DNA of 64,000 bases from positions 25,312,578 through 25,376,577 of the forward strand of contig OU015533.1 of NCBI GenBank assembly GCA_907165065.1, written 5' to 3'. This DNA comes from Caprimulgus europaeus. Taxonomy: Eukaryota > Chordata > Aves > Caprimulgiformes > Caprimulgidae. Made by a program: the position numbers and the translations under genes. Positions 57,034 to 64,000 of the stretch are shown here, piece by piece. Within the stretch, counting starts at the first letter, position 1, and each line of letters starts with the position of its first letter. Under the pieces are notes generated by a model that worked only from the letters and a program-made list of their open reading frames with translations, did no database searches and was not told the origin of the DNA.

Positions 57034-57131
57034 CTTGACACCTGGACGAGAAATTTCACATTCAAACCGAGCAGGCTGTTTTTCTTTAACTTCAAGGTCA
57101 GTTAGGGGTTTCAGAAACTCAACACGAATAG
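57034..57131 (-). CDS. TTN: TTN exon E84: N-terminal third of an Ig
   Basis: 98 bases. AIRVEFLKPLTDLEVKEKQP, ARFECEISRPGVK, ending in phase 0 just before the core Trp. Donor GTCAGT. Confidence 0.92.
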
Positions 57132-57278
57132 CTATAGGAGAAAAGAAAATTTTCAGTACAGGAAAGTCTCCGTTAGAGAAGAATACATTTCTGGAATTTA
57201 TATTCTTGCCAGTCATAGACACTAGCACATAGTGTTTATAGCACTTAGACATTTTGTAGAAAATGATAAATGACTCAC

Positions 57279-57545
57279 GTTCTACATTGAGAAAACATGA
57301 TGTCTTAAAATCCTTAGCATCACAGGTATAAGTTTTTGCATCCTCTAGTGTGCAGCCATGGATAATGAGTTTTCTGACCCTGCCATCAGAAATTATATCA
57401 TATTTCTTTGTTTTGTGTATTTCTTCTCCGTTTTTGAACCATTTAACTTTTGCATTTTCCCTGGAAACTTCACATTCCAGTATTGCAGTAGCCTCTTCTT
57501 CAACAGTCTGGTCCTCAAGTGGTTTAGTAAATTCAACTGGGGGTT
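57279..57545 (-). CDS. TTN: TTN exon E85: one I-band Ig domain
   Basis: 89 codons. EPPVEFTKPLEDQTVEEEAT, AKVKWFKNGEEIHKTKKYD, EDAKTYTCDAKDFKTSCFLN. The D-x-G-x-Y motif reads DAKTY. Confidence 0.95.
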
Positions 57546-58400
57546 CTAAAAAAAACAGATAGATTTTTGATAGAAAAGATCTAAACTATAGCCAGCACTC
57601 TGCTAGTGCAGAACTGTCCCATACTTTTCATTAATTTTCCTGGACTGAATAATCAAAAAGGCTCTTAGACATCTCTGCTGAAGGGGTTTTTAAAATTATT
57701 TTTTATTTTAATGCCCAGACAAGTTCAGTTAATTTAACTAATTTCCTAATTTTCAGCCTACTGTAATATTAGACTGAATGATAACCTTGTCCATGGGGTT
57801 TTTACTCACAAATCATCACAAAGCTTTGCAACTCAGTTTCTTTGTGATGTGATCTCAGTGACTCTGAATTTATACTCTGAACTTAAGGAAAGATTTTTTT
57901 ATTTTTCCATGAATTACTAAATTAGGTAGAAGTGTGTGCAGCTTTTTGACTTAGCCATACACAGCTTGCAAGCAATGCAAGTGGCTATACTGCTACTTGA
58001 CTGATGGTGTAGTTGTGCTCTCAGAGGTTTCTGGAAACTCCAAAGAACAGAAAAAGCCAGCAGGAGCCATAAAGGCCAGTATTTGCAGGTCTTCTTGAGG
58101 CCAGCTGAATATTCAAGTGTGCAATGAAGCCCTGGAAATCCTAATGAACTGATTAATCTCCCACACCTGACAGACACATTTCCAGTATTTCCCGCTTTCC
58201 TCAGCTATTTTGCAATGCATTTAAGTATGTGAAGATTTTAAGTAAGTGGCTTTTTTACTTATGAAAGTTATCTACCAGTCCAATATTGTATGTATGATCC
58301 TACCAATTTGAGATATGGTGTTTTTTAAAATCCTATTCTAGGACAGATCACTAATGGACCATTAACACTTACCATGGTACAATTAAAATGACTGACTTAC
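57546..58400. other. Intron E86-E85, 855 bases
   Basis: About 57940-58230 is less AT-rich than the flanks and holds a CAGCTG E-box near 58100 and a MEF2-like CTATTTTG. It is downstream of the candidate internal promoter, so an intronic enhancer is possible but unproven. Confidence 0.4.
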
Positions 58401-58524
58401 CTTTAACAAAAAGATTTGCTTGAGTTCGGAAATCTTTTGCTGTCAGTGATACCTCTCCCGCATCTGTTAACTTGACATCTCTAAGAATAAGTGTGTGAAC
58501 TCTCCCTTCAGCACGTGTCATGAC
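58401..58524 (-). CDS. TTN: TTN exon E86: C-terminal part of an Ig
   Basis: 124 bases, phase 0 in, phase 1 out. VMTRAEGRVHTLILRDVKLT, DAGEVSLTAQDFRTQANLFV. The acceptor is AAG after TTTATA with a poor pyrimidine tract, but the frame from E87 (EPSDK to VMTR) fits the family. D-A-G-E-V replaces D-x-G-x-Y. Confidence 0.9.
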
Positions 58525-60952
58525 CTTATAAATGACATAAAACCCCTTTGTAAGTATCTACAACATATATTTATGAAATATTTAATGAACTAACATCGCT
58601 ATTTATTGTTATCAGTGGAGTTTGTTTACTTTTGTATGAAATTTCAATAATTTCTTTTTGTACATACTAGATACAGTTCAAGGCACAAATACTTTGAGGA
58701 TTTTGAGAATTATTTCTGTTTTGTCATTTCACTTACAAGAAATTGTAATTTTAAGTTTCCTCATGCTTTAATGTATTTGTGCCCTTATATTAGAAAACCT
58801 GAGTCTACTATCAAAGTTCAAAACGAGGCTGACTTGAGATCATGTTTAGTTTGAACAGGTACTAATAAATATGAAAGTAAGTAAATTTATGGGCAAAAAT
58901 TGGTATTATTCCTGGCTACATCTAAAGTAAAAACTTTCAGAGATATAAAGAGATTTGGCACTCCCCTCACACATTTTTGTAAATGCCAATTTGACTTCAT
59001 ATTATTAATTTTTGCTAAAAAATTCTGCCTAAAAAGCACCATTTCCATGTTCATCTATTGCTGAAACTACTTTGCAATCATGAGTTTGAATTGGGCTACT
59101 CCTACACAAACATCCCTTTTCTCGAGGGGGTATTCAAGGATACGTCCTGCATTAAAGCCATTAAGAGGGCTGTTAGTCATTCATGCTGTAAATTTTAACA
59201 TAGCTCTTGAAGATTTCCATTTATTTATTTTCAGATAAGTATGTGATAAAGTAGTAGATGCCGGTTTAGAAAAATAAAGACAAGCTTCTGCTAAGGAAGA
59301 AGCATAAAAGATTAAGTTACTTTTGAGAAGGCAATCTCTTTTGCTTCAGAGGGAAGGAAGGAACTAAGAGGCTTTCCTTCTTCCCAAAAGTCTCTGAGAA
59401 CTAGTGCTAGTGAATGCTTATCTGAAAGAGATTGAGGTGAAGCCAAATATATATAACCAAGATAAGCAGTAAAGATAAACAAAGAAGTCACATCAATAAA
59501 GGTTATATGTGTACAGCTGAATGCCAGCTGTAAAATAATGGTTTGAATTAAAAACAGCTGAAATGAAACATTTGTACAATTAGATGAATTGTTGAAGACA
59601 TTAGTAAAAGTGTTTCAAGAGGCTATGTCAAATGGGCAGAATGTGATGCATCAAGTAAATATATAGTTCACTCTGAATTTCTTGATAAAATTTCAACTGA
59701 AGTCAAATAACAGTTTTGACTGTATAAGTAAACTGAATGAAAATCTAGATTTTTTTTTTTCCATGTAATTGAAATGACAGCTCAGACAGATCAGAACAAA
59801 GAAATGGTCCACCATACAGAATACTGAACATTTTTCTTGCCAGGCAGTAATAATTATCAAGACACTGCACTGACCAATAGGTTTCCACATTTTTATTCCT
59901 AGACTCAGAAGAAATTACCTTGATTTATTACATCTCATCTGCTGAGTTTCAATTTTGTTTGTCTGTCCTTCAATACTGTAATATGGTTTCCTATCACCAC
60001 AAACAGTTTTTCTCCTCCTATTTCTAGATTCTATTTTTTTTAATGAAAGAGTTTTTATTTATGCAAATTTGGTGAAGCTCAGAAAGGTCTAGCAAAACCT
60101 GAAAATAATATGTTAAAAATCGCATTAAAAGAAAAAAAAAATCTTTACCAAAGTATTTTTAGCAGCATTTTTACATGTTCTGAAAGTTTGTTAGGTCATG
60201 TATCACCTTTAAAGTTCACTTTGTCTGAGGTTTCCAATTTGTATTTTCATTTGCATTATATGTCTTAGGCTTAGTACATGCAAAAGAAGTGTTATTCATT
60301 TATGTTTTATGTTTCTTAATGTATTACTTTATATTTCTTTATGTATTTCCACTAATATTAACTTTAAATATTAAACCGACTGCATTCCAAGCCACTCAGA
60401 TCTCTGAATTAAGAGCTAGCACTTGATGAAGGGTTAAAAATAGCTAGTGAGAAGTGCTTGACAAGCAAATCTGCCCAGAAAGTTATCTGGAGCACCAGAA
60501 CAAATGCCCGAAAAGGAATTTGAATCCTCTTAATCCCCTTATATGCAGAACTGGACTGCAACTCAGCATTCAGGAACAAAAAAAGCATTTCCTGATAGCA
60601 CAAAACCCTCTCACTACAATTAACCTGAGCAAAAATAATTCAGTAGCTCTGAGGTTGAGTCTACAACAGAATTAGGCACAAAATACTGTTGTTATGATTG
60701 CTGTTTTTTGAACCTTAGTTTCCCTTTGTATGAGAAATACTTCTAGAATTCCAGAATACTGGAATTTATGGGGAAAAAAACCCACTATATCTGATTTAGT
60801 GAGGATTTACTATTTGGCACAGCAGCACTACTGTATGCTGTGCCTTAGCACTTCTACGGGCAGAAGGTAAATGAGAAATAAAGAACGGGAAAAGAGTTGA
60901 AAGAGAGGAAGGAGGAAGAAACATGAGGAAAAATAAAGTCTAGTTTCTTTAC
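58525..60952. other. Intron E87-E86, 2,428 bases, the longest in the window
   Basis: Follows the candidate Cronos first exon. It contains one perfect MEF2 consensus, TTAAAAATAG (60434-60443). A few such sites are expected by chance in 64 kb of AT-rich DNA. No mobile element or RNA gene is recognised. Confidence 0.6.
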
Positions 60953-61095
60953 CTTATCACTGGGCTCCAGTTTCTTTCCTTGCAGGAACCACTCTACTGG
61001 GATTCCCTCATAAGAGAGTTCGCAATCGAAGGTTGCTGATTCCCCGGCTGTCACTGTTACATCCTTGAGGGGTCTCAGCAAGCCAATTACTCGAG
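60953..61095 (-). CDS. TTN: TTN exon E87: N-terminal half of an Ig; possible first coding exon of Cronos titin
   Basis: 143 bases in the full-length mRNA, AAG acceptor after CTTCTCCTTACC. ARVIGLLRPLKDVTVTAGES, ATFDCELSYEGIPVEWFLQG, ends KKLEPSDK in phase 0. The frame stays open upstream of the acceptor to ATG-ATG at 61112-61117 (MMSSPYQ then ARVIG), so a transcript starting in the upstream intron could begin translation here. By count it equals human exon 240, next to which the Cronos promoter was reported. Confidence 0.93.
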
Positions 61096-61117
61096 CTTGG
61101 TAAGGAGAAGACATCAT
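61096..61117 (-). promoter_or_regulatory. Possible alternative start (ATG-ATG) in frame with E87
   Basis: On the minus strand AAA-ATG-ATG-TCT (ATGs at 61115-61117 and 61112-61114) is followed by SSPYQ and joins the E87 frame with no stop. The first ATG has A at -3. An in-frame TAG lies farther upstream (13th codon from 61204), so this pair would be the first in-frame start. Confidence 0.45.
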
Positions 61118-61158
61118 TTTCAGATTAGTCACTTCTACCCAAGAGAGAGCTGCTGCCC

Positions 61159-61176
61159 TTATGTACTAATCTCCAT
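61159..61176 (-). promoter_or_regulatory. Five-residue upstream ORF with perfect Kozak context
   Basis: The minus strand reads GCCACCATGG around 61174-61176, giving M-E-I-S-T and a stop at 61159-61161. It is in a different frame from the E87 ATG pair and ends about 41 bases before it. It matters only if a transcript starts upstream of 61176. Confidence 0.45.
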
Positions 61177-61846
61177 GGTGGCTTCTCTTAAGAGAGACAG
61201 ACATCGCAATGCTGCTCTTTAAATTCCCTAAATAGAAGAGGCCACCCTGGGTTTTTAGGGGGAGGGCTGGTCACCTAAAATTTCCTATTTGCAGAGAGTG
61301 TTTCTTTAAATTGAACAAGGTCAGCAGGAAAGTTGTCGTGCATCTGTCTCCCTGCCAAGCCTTGCATGCCTTTTGCTAGATAAGGCATGTGTTTTCCAAA
61401 ATAGCGAGGGCCAGGATTGGAGTGGGAAACAAGTGATCTTCAACTGTGTGATCTGTCCCTGTCCATCAAGCTCTTAACCCTATCCCCAGATATCACTGTG
61501 ATCTGATCCTCTCAGGTTTACATGATATTTTAATACACTAAGGCCTTTGCGTGTAATACTTTGATTTCATAACAACATATGATGCCAGACCATGAAGCAC
61601 CCTTCAAGGCCATCTCCTTATTTTTACTTCTCCTATATGAATTAACTATATAAAAGGTTAAAAAACAAATAGGACATTCCTTAACTAAAAAATTAAGATG
61701 GCTTGAGTAATTAATCCTTAACTTGCTGTTCTGGAAAGAATTGCTGTGGGTTCAATACAGTATAGAGATTTGCCCATCTGATCAAAAGAGGCAACGAGTA
61801 CCTTGTTTTCACTTAATTAGTTGATTTCAGTTTAAAAGAAACTTAC

Positions 61847-61973
61847 GTTTCACTCGAAGGTGAGCACCGGATTTAGCATTTGCTGCTTGGAAATCTACTC
61901 CACCAGCTTGATCTAAGCGTACATTGTACAGTGTAAGGAAGTGCTTTTTGCCTTCCTCCTTGATTTCACACTC
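61847..61973 (-). CDS. TTN: TTN exon E88: C-terminal half of an Ig
   Basis: 127 bases, phase 0 in. ECEIKEEGKKHFLTLYNVRL, DQAGGVDFQAANAKSGAHLR. It completes the Ig of E89. D-Q-A-G-G-V replaces the usual D-x-G-x-Y. Confidence 0.93.
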
Positions 61974-62925
61974 CTGCAAAAAGAGAATTGAAACAATTAT
62001 TTTAGTACCTTTTTTTGTGCTACTCACCACAAGAGTCTCTACTTATCCTCATACCATGCATCTGTTATCTCCTCCTCTTTCCAACACTTAGGCCCACTGC
62101 CACCTGTGATATACCTTACAAACTTTCATTCACAGGCCTTTCCCTTCAAAGGCTCTTCCTAATACAGTTTGCTTCCTCTAAGAAAGGGCATGAGGCAACA
62201 CATTTGTGTTGGTGAATGGTATGTGCTGATTGACTAGCCAATATATCCATACGTAGACCAAACAGAAAACCTAAGAGAACTAGAAATTACTGAGCTCGTG
62301 CTATGACCTTTCCTTAAAAAGTCTTTTTCTCTTATCCAGACACTAACTTTCATGGAACTTCCAATCTTTGTGTATTATTCATATTGCTACTGTTATATCA
62401 AAAAGTAGCCAAATTATTGCCAGTCATGTTTGTATTGTTTCTTAATTTTCCAGATCCATCCAGCAAGGACTTAAGAATATTTAATTAAGCCTTATACCAT
62501 TTAAACAAATTTTAGCTGTCATAGTAATGTAAGAGTTTGAAAATGTGATCTACATCTATTTAAACCAAACATAACTCAAAAACCAAAGGTAAATGCAGAC
62601 AATCCAAAGTTTTCATTTTTAAATCCCATTATGTTTAAGTGAATTTCACAAGATACTTCGGATACATAATTGTTAGGGACTAGTAATACAGAATGTACTT
62701 ATTTTTGTAAAATAATTTATTATTTGGCTATTTTATATAATATTTTGGATTAAGTTTATACCATATTTTAAAAGTTATTAATGAAAATCTAATATTTTTG
62801 TTACAGTGACCCTTATTAAAAGCATAAAGAGATTTGTTTCTGCAGCCACCCTCTCTTCCCTCACACCCTATCTCCCCCCGAATTGTTGAGACACACATAA
62901 GAAACCTCTTGAAATATTTGCTTAC
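61974..62925. other. Intron E89-E88, 952 bases
   Basis: Phase 0 intron inside an Ig; no recognisable element. Confidence 0.75.
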
Positions 62926-63065
62926 AGCTGATTCAGTCAGGGGTTCTCCTTTTAGCTTCCAGTTGCCATGGACACCTTCCTCAGAGATTTCAATATCAAA
63001 ACGGGCAGTCTCAGTTTCAATCACCTCCACACTGTAGAGTGGACGTATAATCTCAATATCCCGGT
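62926..63065 (-). CDS. TTN: TTN exon E89: N-terminal half of an Ig
   Basis: 140 bases. DRDIEIIRPLYSVEVIETET, ARFDIEISEEGVHGNWKLKG, ends EPLTESA in phase 0. The first core Cys is replaced (RFDIEI). The acceptor follows a pyrimidine tract of about 48 bases. Confidence 0.93.
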
Positions 63066-63068
63066 CTG

Positions 63069-63116
63069 GAGGGGGAAAAAAAAAAGAAAAAGAAAACGAA
63101 AAAGAAAAAGTAAAAG
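63069..63116. repeat. Purine tract (long pyrimidine tract of the E89 acceptor)
   Basis: GGGGG, A-runs and GAAAA units on plus; on the transcript strand a nearly pure C/T tract of about 48 bases ending at the CAG acceptor of E89. Confidence 0.85.
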
Positions 63117-63189
63117 TTATTTATTCCCTCAATGTCTAACGGACCCCAAAAGATCTCTGCTACAGAGCAGCTCAGTAAAACAACCATAC

Positions 63190-63456
63190 CTTCAATATTG
63201 AGTTTAGCAGAGGTTTGATCAGTACCACAGTCACAAGTGTACTGTCCAATGTCTTTCTTCAAAGCTTTCTTAAGGATAAGGATTCTCTTTTTACCATCAG
63301 CCTTAATGACAACATTTTTTGATGGAGTAATTGGTTTGCCATCCTTCATCCATTTCACTGGGGCATCTGCTTTGCTGATTTCACACTGTAAGATAACTTC
63401 ATCTTTCTCTACAGCAGTGTAATCCTGCAGCTTCCCAGTGAAGTAAGGGTCTCCCT
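63190..63456 (-). CDS. TTN: TTN exon E90: one I-band Ig domain
   Basis: 89 codons. EGDPYFTGKLQDYTAVEKDE, APVKWMKDGKPITPSKNVV, KDIGQYTCDCGTDQTSAKLN. Both core Cys are present. Confidence 0.95.
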
Positions 63457-63955
63457 CTGCAAGCAAAATTTAAGATATGTTTCAGTCTGAAGTTTTAGTC
63501 TTTCAGAAAGGACAATTAGTTCTTACCACAAAATACGTTTATTGTTTATGGCCTGCAAGAAGGATTAAATATAGTCCTTACAAATATTACACAGTTCTGT
63601 TGCAAAAAGAGAAAACAACAAATATCTGAGAAACAATTCAGGATATAACTAATATTACTGAAAACATTGTTTTGGTGCTCTAGGAGTTTCAGAGCACCGT
63701 TTAAGTATCTAATAGTTAATTTTGCAGCAGTTACATAAATTTTTAAGTTATTTTAACTATCCTTTGTGAATGGGGTAATGGAGACCCAAAGAAGACAAAT
63801 TGTAAAATAGTCAAAAATCACAATATAGACTTAGGAAAAAAAGAAAATCAACAAAAAACCACCAAAGCAAACCAAACTCCAAGACTTTCTGATAACCATT
63901 TTTCATTATTAAGACTTGTGATAGTATATATCATGTATCTTTTGGGAATTCTTAC
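63457..63955. other. Intron E91-E90, 499 bases
   Basis: AT-rich, no recognisable element. Confidence 0.75.
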
Positions 63956-64000
63956 CAAGAACAGTAAGTTTAGCTTCTGAGGATTTGTCTATAGCTTCCA
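63956..64000 (-). CDS. TTN: TTN exon E91: end of an Ig domain (5' part outside window)
   Basis: Only the last 45 bases are in the window: EAIDKSSEAKLTVL, then donor GTAAGA after one base of the next codon. The A-K-L-T-V-L ending is that of an I-band Ig. Confidence 0.9.

Larger units (their letters stand above)
61096..61480 (-). promoter_or_regulatory. Candidate internal titin promoter (Cronos-like) upstream of E87
   Basis: The intron 5' of E87 holds, in transcript order, a CArG-like CCAAAATAGC (61396-61405, one mismatch to CCW6GG, read on plus), an AGATAA GATA site (61378-61383), E-box-type CANNTG motifs, a second CArG-like CCTAAATAGA (61227-61236), and TTTAAA (61218-61223) as a TATA-like box. 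A start site would then fall near 61190. E87 equals human exon 240 by count, where the Cronos promoter was described in mammals and fish. The motif matches are short and the promoter call is inference. Confidence 0.5.
61096..61846. other. Intron E88-E87, 751 bases
   Basis: The E87-proximal 400 bases hold the candidate internal promoter. The rest is AT-rich, with a TATATAAAAG motif near 61649 that faces the antisense direction. Confidence 0.6.
1..64000 (-). other. TTN: Titin gene (TTN), internal fragment: distal I-band to A-band C-zone
   Basis: Titin is the giant sarcomere protein that spans from Z-disc to M-line. This part covers the last I-band Ig domains, the I/A junction, and the D- and C-zones bound along the thick filament (myosin, MyBP-C). 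The sequence shows about 150 tandem Ig and Fn3 domains on the minus strand. Fn3 units have PGPP at the start, a W-x-x-P-x-x-DGGS-x-I-x-x-Y core and a Y-x-F-R-V-x-A-x-N-x-x-G end. Ig units have K-A-G, G-R-P-x-P-x-x-x-W and a D-x-G-x-Y motif. Introns at domain edges are all phase 1; introns inside domains are phase 0, 2 or once 1. Exons E1 to E91 run left to right. Both ends of the gene lie outside the window. No frameshift or in-frame stop was seen in the exons, so it is an intact gene. The family identity is certain; the host lineage is inferred. Confidence 0.99.

Noticed and set aside
57917-58177. 86-codon minus-strand ORF in the E86-E85 intron as a hidden exon
   Set aside because: It has no Ig or Fn3 motif, and E86 and E85 join without it in normal order and phase.
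61640-61660. TATATAAAAG motif as a TATA box
   Set aside because: It is oriented on the plus strand, away from E87, with no gene to serve there; it probably reflects AT richness.
1-64000. tRNA, rRNA, CRISPR array or prokaryotic operon signals
   Set aside because: None seen. The tandem repeats are protein-domain repeats in a vertebrate gene.

Overview
The window is an internal stretch of the titin gene (TTN), read entirely from the minus strand, so the protein runs N to C from right (64000) to left (1). I find 91 coding exons, two of them cut by the window edges. They total 40,554 coding bases (13,518 codons, 63% of the window), and every junction fits GT-AG. The host is most likely a bird: introns are compact (many of 80-130 bases), the giant titin exon is intact, and one short intron carries a truncated CR1 LINE tail of the avian type (28918-28977). 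CR1 also occurs in other reptiles, so the species is not fixed. No other gene is visible on either strand. The plus-strand ORFs are antisense shadows of the domain repeats.

Layout, N to C. (1) 53810-64000: distal I-band, twelve complete Ig domains plus a partial one, in compact exons of about 89 codons or split in two. (2) 44016-53699: I/A junction, an irregular order of Fn3 and Ig domains that includes a run of six consecutive Fn3 domains. The first Fn3 of this part of titin is exon E75 (53397-53699). (3) 23983-43918: D-zone, six seven-domain super-repeats (Ig-Fn-Fn-Fn-Ig-Fn-Fn). (4) 1-22882: C-zone, eleven-domain super-repeats (Ig-Fn3x3-Ig-Fn3x3-Ig-Fn3x2), six complete and a seventh cut by the edge. 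Most of the C-zone lies in one exon of at least 14,526 bases with an exact-codon period of 1082-1084 residues.

Exons are numbered here E1 (left, the giant exon) to E91 (right). Counting upstream from the giant exon, taken as human exon 326, puts E75 at human exon 252 and E87 at human exon 240 (human number = 327 minus E number). That agrees with what I recall of the human A-band start and of the internal promoter that makes the short Cronos titin.

The most interesting non-obvious signal follows from this count. The intron just upstream of E87 (61096-61846) looks like a muscle promoter. It has CArG-like, GATA and TATA-like motifs pointing the right way, a five-residue upstream ORF with a perfect Kozak context, and an ATG-ATG pair in frame with E87. 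I propose it as the avian Cronos promoter and start. Other points of interest are a 33-base in-frame microexon inside an Ig domain, a highly charged insertion in the first D-zone Ig, an intron nearly half made of CR1 sequence, and two large intronless multidomain exons.
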